A stretch of 64,000 nt of DNA from contig NZ_CP065424.1 in the NCBI RefSeq assembly GCF_017809215.1, positions 4,552,001 through 4,616,000 of the forward strand, read 5' to 3'. A program made the position numbers and the translations under genes. The DNA comes from Heyndrickxia oleronia. Its GTDB lineage: Bacteria > Bacillota > Bacilli > Bacillales > Bacillaceae_C. Position 1 is the first letter of the stretch; each line of letters starts with the position of its first letter. The notes below the pieces were generated by a model that ran no database searches, was not told the origin of the DNA, and saw nothing but the letters and a program-made list of their open reading frames with translations. Shown piece by piece: positions 7,335-16,533 of this stretch.

Positions 7335-8222
7335 TTACATTTGCTTATTTTTTCTTCTGTATCCCATGATCAATATCCCTAATACAATTAAAGTGATTCC
7401 AAAAAGAAGTGGTTTCGTTCTAACTTCTTCACCAGTTAATGGCAAGGTTTTACCTATATCTGAATCATTTAATTTTCCTGAAGTACTTGGATGCCTCGAG
7501 TTATTCGGATTACCTGAGTTATTAGATTTTCCTGAATTGCTTGGATCTTCCGGTTTACTTGGATCTTCTGGTTTGCTTGGATTCCCTGGTTTGCTTGGAT
7601 CTTCCGGTTTACTTGGATCTCCTGGCTTGCTTGGATCCCCTGGTTTGCTTGGATCTTCCGGTTTACTTGGATCTCCTGGCTTGCTTGGATCCCCTGGTTT
7701 GCTTGGATCTTCCGGTTTACTTGGATCTCCTGGTTTGCTTGGATCCCCTGGTTTGCTTGGATCTTCCGGTTTACTTGGATCTCCTGAATCAATCGGGCCA
7801 CCTGGATTAGTAGGCTGGTGCTTATTTGTTTTTATTAGCTGCAGGACACTAATTTGATCCTTTTCAATGATAAACTCAACTGGTGTCTTATCAACTAAAT
7901 AACCAGGAGGAGCTGTTACCTCAATTAATTGATAATGACCTGGAGTAAGTTTTTCTACATAAATTTCTCCATTTTCATCTGTTTTTAATTGTTCTTTTCC
8001 TTCTATTACTGTGTATTTATCAGCAGTGTTCTCTTTAAACAATAATTTAAAAACTGCATCCTTTAATACAATTAGTGGATTACTTGCATCTACCTTTTTC
8101 AGCTTAAATGCATGTATTAGCTTATTGTTTTCGATCGTTGTTTGAGTTTTTTCTTTATCAACTTTGATAACAAAATCCGTTTTGCTGTCGATTAAGTAGC
8201 CTTCAGGTGAAATAGTAACCTT
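7335..8222 (-). pseudogene. 3' remnant of an LPXTG-anchored SpaA/Cna-B adhesin
   Basis: The frame is open from 8222 down to 7335 but is closed upstream by TGA (8223-8225) with no start codon or ribosome site there; only an internal TTG at 8042 could start it. Translated from 8222 it begins inside one SpaA-type prealbumin-like domain (ISPEGYLIDSKTDFVI), continues through a complete second one (KKVDASNPLIVLKDA to PPGYLVDKTPVEFIIE), then a DPSKPG repeat stalk, then LPLTGEE, a hydrophobic helix and RRKNKQM. This is a sortase-anchored surface-protein C-terminus without signal peptide or most of the body, so it is probably a truncated gene. No sortase gene is nearby. Confidence 0.75.
7540..7791 (-). 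repeat. 18-bp tandem repeat array (DPSKPG/E stalk)
   Basis: Thirteen to fourteen consecutive 18-bp units such as CTTGGATCTTCCGGTTTA on the plus strand encode DPSKPG or DPSKPE on the minus strand. A higher-order 54-bp period (E, G, G) is visible across the middle. Such Pro-rich arrays serve as wall-spanning stalks and expand or contract by slippage. Confidence 0.9.
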
Positions 8223-8275
8223 TCATTCTGAACTTATTGATAATTACATTAATTACTCAGCATAAATTGAAAAAA

Positions 8276-8304
8276 ACTGCCTATTTTGTTATAAAATAAG
8301 CAGT
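8276..8304. terminator. Bidirectional terminator hairpin
   Basis: ACTGCCTATTTT pairs with AAAATAAGCAGT with one mismatch, flanked by A6 and T6. It ends the minus-strand response-regulator gene at 8313. Confidence 0.7.
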
Positions 8305-8312
8305 TTTTTGAA

Positions 8313-9425
8313 TCATTTCATATAATTTTCATACAAGTGAACTAATCTTGAAGGAACAGAAATCCCTAATTCAACTTCAAATATTTCAACAATCCACTCG
8401 TACAATTTCTTCATTTTTATGATGTTATTGGTTCTACCATAGTACTCAATAAACTGATACATGAAATTGACATTATACATATCTAAGGTCAGCATTTTTT
8501 CTAAACATTTTTCAATTAGATCACTGGGCATTTGAGTTTTCTTTGCTAAATTAATATATTGATTTAAAAAACTTAATACAGACTGTTTAATCCGATGCTG
8601 AACATGAAAAGTCCATGTATAGCCATCCTTTTCTAAATAGTCGCCCTCATAAAGTTCAAGTACTCGTTCAATAGTTACTGGAGTTAACTCTCCTGATTTT
8701 ATGATAGCTTCCAACTCTTCTATATCGCTATTTATAGAAATATTTAATTGATAATGATCATTTACTAATTTAATAGCGTTTTGAGCACCTATCTCCTTTA
8801 ATGTTTTACGTAATTGATAGACTGTTGTATGAAGGAGGGTGATTGCTTTCGTTATCTCTACTTCTGGCCATAATTCTTCGATAATATTTGTTTTATGAAC
8901 TTTCCTTTCTCGATCATTCCACAAAAACACAAATAGCTCTTTAACCTTTCTTGTTCGCCACTTTACTTCATTATTCTGGAAGTCTAATAGTCTAAAACCA
9001 TTCATAGTATAGACATAGAGTTTTAAATTTGTTCTTATCAAGGATGCTTTTTTTTCATAATATAAATCTATTTTTTCTTTCGTTTTCTCCATTGCTTTTT
9101 TTAACCGTGGCATATTTACAGGTTTTAATAAATAATCGATGGCATTTACATTGAAGGCTTCTAAGGCAAATTGTGGGTGGGCAGTGACAAAGATGATTTC
9201 AAGATGACTATATTCTGCCAATAGCTTTTCAGCAAATCCAATGCCATGGATCGGCCCCATATCCATATCAAGCAAAATAACATCTACTTGCAAGCTGGAT
9301 AATTCCTGATAAGCTACCTCTGGGTCTGTATATTTTCCTACAATTACTATATCATCAAGTTTAGTTAACATAGATGCTAATACATTTAATGCAAGTACTT
9401 CATCATCAATCAATAATACTCTCAT
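8313..9425 (-). CDS. SARP-type response regulator, copy 1
   Basis: 370 residues. A CheY-like receiver covers 1-120, with acidic pocket DDE (7-9), phospho-acceptor Asp53 (VILLDMDMG) and the switch Lys in DYLLKPV. A winged-helix DNA-binding domain like those of SARP/OmpR proteins (about 140-240, with KVKELFVFLWNDRERKVHKT and LHTTVYQLRKTLK) is followed by a bacterial transcriptional activation (BTAD) helical domain to the end. Its layout is the same as the protein at 13049-14173. Both flank the sensor kinase at 9951, which is transcribed divergently from this gene, so it is a likely target of that kinase. Confidence 0.88.
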   Translation of the reverse strand: MRVLLIDDEVLALNVLASMLTKLDDIVIVGKYTDPEVAYQELSSLQVDVILLDMDMGPIHGIGFAEKLLAEYSHLEIIFVTAHPQFALEAFNVNAIDYLLKPVNMPRLKKAMEKTKEKIDLYYEKKASLIRTNLKLYVYTMNGFRLLDFQNNEVKWRTRKVKELFVFLWNDRERKVHKTNIIEELWPEVEITKAITLLHTTVYQLRKTLKEIGAQNAIKLVNDHYQLNISINSDIEELEAIIKSGELTPVTIERVLELYEGDYLEKDGYTWTFHVQHRIKQSVLSFLNQYINLAKKTQMPSDLIEKCLEKMLTLDMYNVNFMYQFIEYYGRTNNIIKMKKLYEWIVEIFEVELGISVPSRLVHLYENYMK

Positions 9426-9950
9426 CGTCTTACCTCGTGTATTAGTATATTCACTTAATCATCTATCAAACATTGAAGTAACACTAAGCATTAATTAAGT
9501 TAACTACGTTTTTTATTCACCTCCATTCTTCAATTATCTTATATTTAAACTTTACATGAACTTTACGTTTTTTCCAAATTTTTATAATATGCTTATTTTT
9601 TTACACAAAAAACTTCTTAACTATTAAAGTAAGACTTTTTTAATAATTATTGACTGTTTTTGCAGAGATCGTTGCTTTGGTAAAAGATTCAGCGGTTCTT
9701 TTGAGATTGTAGCTCTTTTCTCAGTGAAATAAAGGGGTGAAACGTGTTCGACTGGATATGTATAAATAAACACTTTACTTAAATAGCAACAATGTTTGAT
9801 AAAAGAGCCTAATTATTATATCCAGTTATGTAAATATAGGATTATCACAGATTTATATGCTATCATCTTATTACAATATTTAATAAATATGGTTCTTTTC
9901 ATTCTTTTTTATACAAAAATGGAATATGACATGGGGAATGAATCAATGCA
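9426..9950. other. Divergent intergenic region holding a MITE-like element
   Basis: 525 bp between divergent regulator and sensor genes. About 160 bp of it is the element at 9652-9810. The rest is AT-rich with no clear hairpin or frame, and must hold both promoters. Confidence 0.6.
9652..9810 (+). mobile_element. MITE-like repeat with target duplication (159 bp)
   Basis: Left end GACTGTTTTTGC, right end GATAAAAGAGCCT. AATTATT flanks both sides (9645-9651 and 9811-9817); if the element begins one base earlier the duplication is the 6-bp AATTAT. Internal blocks shared with other copies are GTAGCTCTTTTCTCAGTGAA and CACTTTACTTAAATAGCAAC. It has no coding capacity. It separates two signalling genes. 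Confidence 0.78.
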
Positions 9951-12900
9951 ATGAAACAAATAAAAAAATATAAATGGGCCTTAATTATCGTTATATTTCT
10001 TATTTCAATAACAGCAATTCGCTTATTATGGATAGGCTTTCTAACACGTTTAGACTTCCCAGAAAATCCTTCAGCAAATCATGGCATTTTAGATTTACGC
10101 GGATGGAAGTTTTCGGACAGAAAAACCCTTCAGTTAAACGGAGAGTGGGAATTTTTCCCCAACACTTTTATCACTACAAAGGAACAGGCAGAGAAAAGCA
10201 AAAAAGTTTATTTACATGTACCTCAAAAATGGGATGCACTATTTGAGAATGATAAAAAGAATTCATTACATTATGGCACATATAGACTTCGAATTTTGCT
10301 TGACGAACATAAACAAGATTTTGGATTTCGAGTAAGTGAGTTGAATAATGCTTCTGCTATATATGTAAATGGACATTTAATTGGGAAAACTGGACAACCT
10401 GCAAATACGCTTGAAGATCATAAAGGGAAAAACATCCCATATTCAGTATCCTTTACCCCAGAGAAAAAGGAAATTGAATTGCTTATACATGTTTCAAGCA
10501 ATAGAGAAAAGGGAGGAATCATTAAGCCCATTCGTTTTGGTCTGATGGAAGCAATCAATTTTCGAAACTATTTATCAATAGGATTACAGCTTTTACTATG
10601 CGTTGTTTTATTATTACATAGTGTGTATGCAGTTATTTTGTATTTTATAGGTCCTTCCCCAAATAAGGGATTAATCTATTTTTCACTGTTACTCATATGT
10701 GCTATTTTCAGTGTCCTTGTTTCGGATGATAAACTACTCTTTAAATGGTTTTCCTTCGACTATAAGTGGTCAATTAAGATTCTTTTCTTATCTTATATTG
10801 GTGTCGGTGCATTTATTCCACTTGTCATTAATCAATTATTCCCTTCATACATCAACAGAAGGGCTTTACGCATTTTTATATCTTATTGTGTCCTGTATTC
10901 TTTATTTGTCATACTAGTACCACAAGATTTCATTTTACAATCATCAAAAGTGTTGCTTAGCTCAGCATTAATTTTTTCTGTTCTTATACCTGCAATAAAT
11001 TTACGAAAAGCAACAACGGATATAGATGAAATTATCTTTCTAATTCTTGCTTGCTTAAGCATTGGGATCAATATTATTTGGTCCACTATCAAAACGAATG
11101 TTCCAATAGAATTGATGCACTATCCCTTTGACATGATAGTAGCATTACTTTGCTTTGCTGCTTTTTGGTTTAAACGGTTTTTCCGAGTTTCATCCGAAGT
11201 GAAACAGCTTGCAGATAGATTACAGCTAGAGGATAAACGAAAAGATGACTTTTTAGTCAATACTTCACATGAGCTTAGGAATCCATTATATGTAATCATG
11301 AATATCATTCAGTCAATCTTAGATGATAATGTGCATTCTATCAGTAATGAACATAGAAATCGTCTAAAAATATTAATAAATGTAAGTAAACGAATGTCTT
11401 TTCTTTTAAATGATATTCTTGATGTTACTAGACTAAAAGAAAAAACCATTCAACTGCATATGAGTAAGGTTCATCTACAAGCAGTAGTGATAGGCGTTAT
11501 CGATATGACGAAACAAATGGTTGAAGGAAAACCGGTTCGCTTACAAATGAGTATTAGCAATACATTTCCTCCAATTAAAGCTGATGAAAATAGACTCATA
11601 CAAATAATATTTAATTTAATTCATAATGCGATAAAATTTACAGATGAAGGTTCCATAACCGTTCGTGCAACATTATCCAACGGAAAGGCTCAGATTTATA
11701 TTGAAGATACTGGAATTGGTATTGAGCCAGAAGCATTACAAAAAATATTCCAACCTTATGAGCAAGCATCCATCAATAATTTTAGGGATAGTGGTGGCAT
11801 TGGTTTAGGGTTAAGTATATGTAAGGAATTAGTCGAGTTGCATAATGGGACAATAACCGCTCATTCAGTTCCAGGTAAAGGCTCCACTTTCATTCTTACC
11901 CTACCTTTATTCAAAGAAGAGGATAATGAAGGGGAAAGCAGCAATTTATTCTTTGTAAATGATCATCTGGATACAATCGCAGCAGCAGAGGAAACACATG
12001 CAACTCAAATATTTACTGAAAAAAATATCTCCCTTTCGAAACCAAGGATTCTAGCGGTAGATGATGACACGATTAACTTAAACGTACTTACTACTATTCT
12101 CGGCGAAAAAGAATTTGATATTACTACAGTAACAAGTGCCCGTCAGGCAATGGAGAAGCTTGAGGTTCAACAATTTGATCTTGTTATCTCAGATGTTATG
12201 ATGCCTCAAGTATCAGGTTATGAATTAACTCAGATGATTAGGAAACGTTTTTCCATTTCTGAACTACCTGTACTATTATTAACTGCCCGATCCCGAACAG
12301 AAGATATAGTAACAGGCTTTCAATCTGGGGCAAATGATTATGTAACCAAACCTGTTGATTCTTGGGAACTAAAGGCAAGAGTACACGGATTAACAAAAAT
12401 CAAATTGTCCATTGAGGAACGAATTAGAATGGAAGGAGCTTGGTTACAATCACAAATCAAACCACATTTCCTATTCAACACTCTGAATTCAATTGCTGCA
12501 CTTGGGATGATAGACGTTTCGAAAATGCAAGAGCTCCTAGATGAATTTAGCAATTATTTACGTTTAAGCTTTGATTTCCAAAATGCAGACCCATTAGTTC
12601 CTCTTGAACATGAACTATCATTGGTGCATTCCTATTTATCTATCGAAAAAGCACGTTTCGGTGACCGACTAAAGTTACAATGGGAGCTAGATCATACAAC
12701 GGATCTATTTATTCCCCCCCTATCAATACAGCCATTGGTAGAAAATGCCGTTAAGCATGGAATTCTAAAAAAAGTAAAAGGCGGAGAGGTATGCATTCGG
12801 ATAAAAATAGAAGCTAAATATACAGAGGTTTCTATTATCGATAATGGAATAGGGATGAACGAAGAAGAAGTTAGGAAACTCCTTATAAGAAAAGATTATT

Positions 12901-13037
12901 CGGAGAAAAGAACCGGTATAGGACTACAGAATGTTGACCGAAGACTAAAGCAGCTTTATGGAAGAGGACTCAAGATCCATAGTAAACCCGATGAAGGAAC
13001 TTGCATAACCTTTCATATTCCTAATGGGGCTAATTGA
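9951..13037 (+). CDS. Sensor kinase with two kinase modules around a receiver (7TMR-DISM type)
   Basis: 1028 residues. A membrane segment (11-31) is followed by an extracytoplasmic beta-rich 7TMR-DISM-like region (about 45-195), seven membrane helices (about 205-405) and a HisKA domain with His440 (NTSHELRNPL). An HATPase_c domain (DTGIGIEP, GGIGLGLSICKEL) comes next, then a receiver with Asp748 (VISDVMMP) and Lys in YVTKPV. A LytS-type His_kinase domain follows with His839 (QIKPHFLFNTLNSI) and a second HATPase (NAVKHGI, GIGLQNVDRRL). All catalytic residues inspected are intact. It is flanked by two paralogous SARP response regulators and converges on the second with an 11-bp gap. The ribosome site is weak (GGGGA 14 bases upstream). 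The signal is unknown. Confidence 0.92.
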   Translation: MKQIKKYKWALIIVIFLISITAIRLLWIGFLTRLDFPENPSANHGILDLRGWKFSDRKTLQLNGEWEFFPNTFITTKEQAEKSKKVYLHVPQKWDALFENDKKNSLHYGTYRLRILLDEHKQDFGFRVSELNNASAIYVNGHLIGKTGQPANTLEDHKGKNIPYSVSFTPEKKEIELLIHVSSNREKGGIIKPIRFGLMEAINFRNYLSIGLQLLLCVVLLLHSVYAVILYFIGPSPNKGLIYFSLLLICAIFSVLVSDDKLLFKWFSFDYKWSIKILFLSYIGVGAFIPLVINQLFPSYINRRALRIFISYCVLYSLFVILVPQDFILQSSKVLLSSALIFSVLIPAINLRKATTDIDEIIFLILACLSIGINIIWSTIKTNVPIELMHYPFDMIVALLCFAAFWFKRFFRVSSEVKQLADRLQLEDKRKDDFLVNTSHELRNPLYVIMNIIQSILDDNVHSISNEHRNRLKILINVSKRMSFLLNDILDVTRLKEKTIQLHMSKVHLQAVVIGVIDMTKQMVEGKPVRLQMSISNTFPPIKADENRLIQIIFNLIHNAIKFTDEGSITVRATLSNGKAQIYIEDTGIGIEPEALQKIFQPYEQASINNFRDSGGIGLGLSICKELVELHNGTITAHSVPGKGSTFILTLPLFKEEDNEGESSNLFFVNDHLDTIAAAEETHATQIFTEKNISLSKPRILAVDDDTINLNVLTTILGEKEFDITTVTSARQAMEKLEVQQFDLVISDVMMPQVSGYELTQMIRKRFSISELPVLLLTARSRTEDIVTGFQSGANDYVTKPVDSWELKARVHGLTKIKLSIEERIRMEGAWLQSQIKPHFLFNTLNSIAALGMIDVSKMQELLDEFSNYLRLSFDFQNADPLVPLEHELSLVHSYLSIEKARFGDRLKLQWELDHTTDLFIPPLSIQPLVENAVKHGILKKVKGGEVCIRIKIEAKYTEVSIIDNGIGMNEEEVRKLLIRKDYSEKRTGIGLQNVDRRLKQLYGRGLKIHSKPDEGTCITFHIPNGAN

Positions 13038-13048
13038 AAATTTGTCTT

Positions 13049-14173
13049 TCAAATAGCCCTGTTTTCCTTCCATTGATTATACCAATATGTAATGGATTGA
13101 TTAGGTTCTTCATTTAATTCTTTATATAATACTTCTTTTAATTGTTGGTATTGCTGATGAACGAATAAGCGATTATTCATTGAGGCAAATATTTTCATGA
13201 GCAGAAAATAAGCTTCTTCCACTAAAGGGTTTCTTGAAATGATATCGAATCCTATTTCCACTGCTCTTTCTAGTTCATGATTAGAAAAATACCAGTTTAC
13301 TATTTTCAGCGAAGTACTTACCCACAGTAATTGTAATCTTTGACGTTCGCTTTCCGCCCATAAATAATCATAACCTTGTAGATACTCCCCCTTGTATAAA
13401 CCAAGTACTCGCTCATATTCCCCAATCGTATCCTTAGAAATGGGCACTCCAGTTTGTATAAAGTTTTCAAACCTATCAACATCAACATCTACATTCTCCA
13501 AGGTTATTAAGTATCCTTCAGATATATTTTTTATTGATATATAATTGCTAATAGCTCCAAGCGTTTTCCGTATATGGTAAATAGCAGTATATAGCTGTGC
13601 AAATGCCTTTTTTGGCTCATACTCACGCCAAAGTAACTCTACTAGTTGTGCTTTACTAATGATTGTTCCTCTGTGATGAACCAAGTATAAGAATAACTGG
13701 AGAACTTTATTTGTTCGCCATTGAAGCTGTAATACATTATTGCTCGAATCTGTAATGATTCCTTGCTGGAACATACATATGTGCAAAAGCTCTGATTTAC
13801 CTAAAATTTGGTCAGGAAATTTTTGTTTGATCCGTTCAACCGTATTTAATAATCGTTCTTTTCGCACAGGCTTTAAAATATAATCAAGAGCATTTAATTC
13901 AAATGCCTTAATCGCAAAATTATCATAAGCAGTAACAAACACTATGCTTAATTTAGGTTTCATTTCTAACAGCTGTTCTGCTAGTTCAATTCCATTTATT
14001 TCTGGAATTTGAATGTCCAAAAAAACGATATCCACATTATTATTTTCGATAGCTTCTTTTCCTCTAAAGGGATCTAAATATTTACCTACTATTTGAAGGT
14101 CTGTTATGTTTAGTAGGAGTTGCTCTAAATAATCTAATGCTAACTGTTCATCATCAATTATAATTGCCTTCAT
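13049..14173 (-). CDS. SARP-type response regulator, copy 2
   Basis: 374 residues from ATG 14173, chosen because GGAGGG lies 5-10 bases before it (a frame start 18 bases further up lacks one). The receiver spans 1-120 with DDE 7-9, Asp53 (IVFLDIQIP) and Lys in DYILKPV. A winged-helix DNA-binding part (KVLQLFLYLVHHRGTIISKA, LYTAIYHIRKTLG) and a BTAD helical domain follow. It is paralogous to the protein at 8313-9425 with the same domain order. It converges on the double-kinase sensor with 11 bp between the stop codons, so transcription of one may interfere with the other. Confidence 0.88.
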   Translation of the reverse strand: MKAIIIDDEQLALDYLEQLLLNITDLQIVGKYLDPFRGKEAIENNNVDIVFLDIQIPEINGIELAEQLLEMKPKLSIVFVTAYDNFAIKAFELNALDYILKPVRKERLLNTVERIKQKFPDQILGKSELLHICMFQQGIITDSSNNVLQLQWRTNKVLQLFLYLVHHRGTIISKAQLVELLWREYEPKKAFAQLYTAIYHIRKTLGAISNYISIKNISEGYLITLENVDVDVDRFENFIQTGVPISKDTIGEYERVLGLYKGEYLQGYDYLWAESERQRLQLLWVSTSLKIVNWYFSNHELERAVEIGFDIISRNPLVEEAYFLLMKIFASMNNRLFVHQQYQQLKEVLYKELNEEPNQSITYWYNQWKENRAI

Positions 14174-14304
14174 TGCACCCTCCATTAGCACTCTTCATCA
14201 TGATATTAGGTAAAAAGGTATTTTAAAACATGGTACATACTATTTTACTATTATTCTAAGGATTTAAACAAAATAAAGATATCATAAATTGACAATAATA
14301 AAAT

Positions 14305-14359
14305 AAGCCTGCTTTTAATTGCTATGTTCATAAAACATACCATTCAAAAAAGCAGACTT
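14305..14359 (-). terminator. Long hairpin terminator of the MHYT gene
   Basis: AAGCCTGCTTTT (from 14305) pairs with AAAAAAGCAGACTT (to 14359), with an inner ATGTT/AACAT pairing, 35 bases after the stop codon of the MHYT-GGDEF-EAL gene. Confidence 0.6.
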
Positions 14360-14393
14360 CCCTATTAACTATTTAATTTTTATACTAATATAA

Positions 14394-16415
14394 CTAGTTT
14401 AATGGAACCAATTCATTCGATTGAATCCATTTATCAACTTCTTTATTTTCCATTGGCTTACTGTAAAAATACCCCTGCATAATCGTGCATCCTAGTTTAG
14501 TTAATGATTCAATATGTTCTTTATTTTCTACTCCCTCAGCAATGACATCTAATTGCAGAGTTTCAGCCATTAAAAGGATTGCATGGATAATTGCACGCTT
14601 ACTAGGTGTTTCTAAATCATTTGTAAAAAGACGATCTAATTTAAGTGAATCAATGGGGATTCGGTCTAATAATCCAATTGAAGAGTATCCTGTACCAAAA
14701 TCATCCATTGAAATCTTGACTCCAAGTCCTCGAATCACTTCCAGTTGTCGAATAATGTCATTAATATCGTATAATACCATCGATTCAGTAATCTCCAGCT
14801 CTAGCAATTGTGGATCTAATTCTATCTTTTCTAACACTAGTTGAACAAAGTCGGTTAAATTATCTGTTTGAAAAAGTTTAAGAGAAAGATTGACTGATAC
14901 AGGATGAGCTTTCCCTGGAGTTTGCCATTGTTTGCATTGATGGCATGCTTCTTCTAAAACCCATCTTGTGATTGGCACAATGATGCCTGTTTCCTCAGCT
15001 ATCGGAATAAACTCATTTGGAGAAACTATCCCAAGCCGCGGATGATTCCATCGTATTAATGCCTCAAAACCTACTAGACTGTTAGTTTTTACATTCCACT
15101 TTGGTTGGTAGACTAGATAAAATTGATTATCCTCTAGAGCTCTTTGTAAATCCTTTTCGAGTTCCATTTTTCGGATTTCCTTCATACCCATAATCTCGTT
15201 ATATACGCAATATTGGTTTTTCCCCAATTCCTTTGCTCGATACATGGCAGTATCTGCGGTCTTCAGAAGCATTGAACGATTGGATTCCTTAATCGAGCCG
15301 ATACTAATGCCGATACTGCCAGTCACATACAATTCATTTCCATCAATAGGATAGACAGCTTTCACACTCATCAAGATTTTTTCGGCCAAATGTTCCGCTC
15401 GTTCTTGATCACATTCTTTTATAATGATTAAAAACTCATCACCACCAATTCTAAACACCTGTTGGTCACTTTTAATAAACTTTCGTAAACGGTTCCCCAC
15501 TTCGTGTATAAGTAAATCACCGAAATCATGGCCAAGAGTATCATTAATTAACTTAAATTGATCAAGATCTAAAAATAAAACCCCAATGGTTTCATTTCCA
15601 CTATACGTATCAAAAAAACGATTCATTTCGTTACGATTTGGTAAGCGGGTAATGGTATCTTGATAGGCTAACTTCTCTAAAACAGTTCGGTCAAAGAAAA
15701 CTGCCCCCCAGGATACAAATAAAATAATAAATATCGTTACAGTAACTCCATATAACAAAAAAGAATCAGTTATTTGCTCTCCATCCATCATTATGTGGGA
15801 ATGAACGTGGAATCTCATCGCTTTCATTCCTGTATAATGCATTCCACAAATGGCAATACCCATTACAATAGCAGACAACCATTTTAACCAAATAGATGAA
15901 GATTGGCTTCGAAAACGATAAAATAAGAATAAAGCAGCAAATGAAGCAACTAGAGCAATAACAACAGACAAGGTCAGAAGAACTTTGTCATATGAGGGTT
16001 CAACATTCATTTTCATCGCTGCCATTCCCATATAGTGCATGGTGACAATCCCGCCACCCATAAAAACGCCACCAATGACAATTTTATACCAATTAATATC
16101 CTTTTCCTTCATAATATAAAAAGCAATAAGTGAAGAAAGGAAACTGGCTAACATAGAAAACAGGGTGAGCCGTACATCATATTCCATTTTCATATGATAA
16201 TCCAGAGCAAGCATCCCAACAAAATGCATGGACCACACACCACTACCCATGACAAAAGACCCTGCTAACAACCAAAAAAATTTCGCCTTTCCCTCTGTAT
16301 ATGAAATTTTCCCTACGATATTCAGTGCAGAAAATGATGCCAATACTGCTATAACAATTGAAAGAGCTACAATATAGAAGTTATAACTTCCCTCTAAATA
16401 CATTTCTTTTCTCAT
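14394..16415 (-). CDS. MHYT-GGDEF-EAL cyclic-di-GMP protein
   Basis: 673 residues. The first roughly 245 are membrane helices carrying three MHYT-type motifs (MHFVGM, MHYMGM, MHYTGM), thought to bind copper or a gas. A GGDEF domain (about 255-415) has an intact active site, RIGGDEF. An EAL domain (about 425-665) has an intact FEALIRW and MDDFGTGYSS. The architecture matches B. subtilis YkoW. Both catalytic halves look active, so it may make and degrade cyclic-di-GMP in response to a membrane signal. Downstream on the same strand is the SARP regulator gene; upstream is the PAS-MCP gene, about 120 bases away. Confidence 0.9.
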   Translation of the reverse strand: MRKEMYLEGSYNFYIVALSIVIAVLASFSALNIVGKISYTEGKAKFFWLLAGSFVMGSGVWSMHFVGMLALDYHMKMEYDVRLTLFSMLASFLSSLIAFYIMKEKDINWYKIVIGGVFMGGGIVTMHYMGMAAMKMNVEPSYDKVLLTLSVVIALVASFAALFLFYRFRSQSSSIWLKWLSAIVMGIAICGMHYTGMKAMRFHVHSHIMMDGEQITDSFLLYGVTVTIFIILFVSWGAVFFDRTVLEKLAYQDTITRLPNRNEMNRFFDTYSGNETIGVLFLDLDQFKLINDTLGHDFGDLLIHEVGNRLRKFIKSDQQVFRIGGDEFLIIIKECDQERAEHLAEKILMSVKAVYPIDGNELYVTGSIGISIGSIKESNRSMLLKTADTAMYRAKELGKNQYCVYNEIMGMKEIRKMELEKDLQRALEDNQFYLVYQPKWNVKTNSLVGFEALIRWNHPRLGIVSPNEFIPIAEETGIIVPITRWVLEEACHQCKQWQTPGKAHPVSVNLSLKLFQTDNLTDFVQLVLEKIELDPQLLELEITESMVLYDINDIIRQLEVIRGLGVKISMDDFGTGYSSIGLLDRIPIDSLKLDRLFTNDLETPSKRAIIHAILLMAETLQLDVIAEGVENKEHIESLTKLGCTIMQGYFYSKPMENKEVDKWIQSNELVPLN

Positions 16416-16533
16416 CCGCCTTTAATAGGTGATTTAAGATTTATTCAATTATTATGACATACACAACTATACAATATCTATACAACACTATGACAAATTC
16501 AAAAAGGGTGAAATTAGGTAAATATTATTAAAT

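Noticed and set aside
7540..7791. Possible CRISPR array from regularly spaced 18-bp repeats
   Set aside because: Units are contiguous with no unique spacers and translate to a Pro/Lys stalk in frame.
7366..7857. Plus-strand frames rich in LLGSPGLLGSS and related repeats
   Set aside because: They are antisense readings of the 18-bp repeat stalk of the LPXTG remnant; periodic DNA keeps all frames open. The minus strand has the sorting signal and SpaA-type domains.
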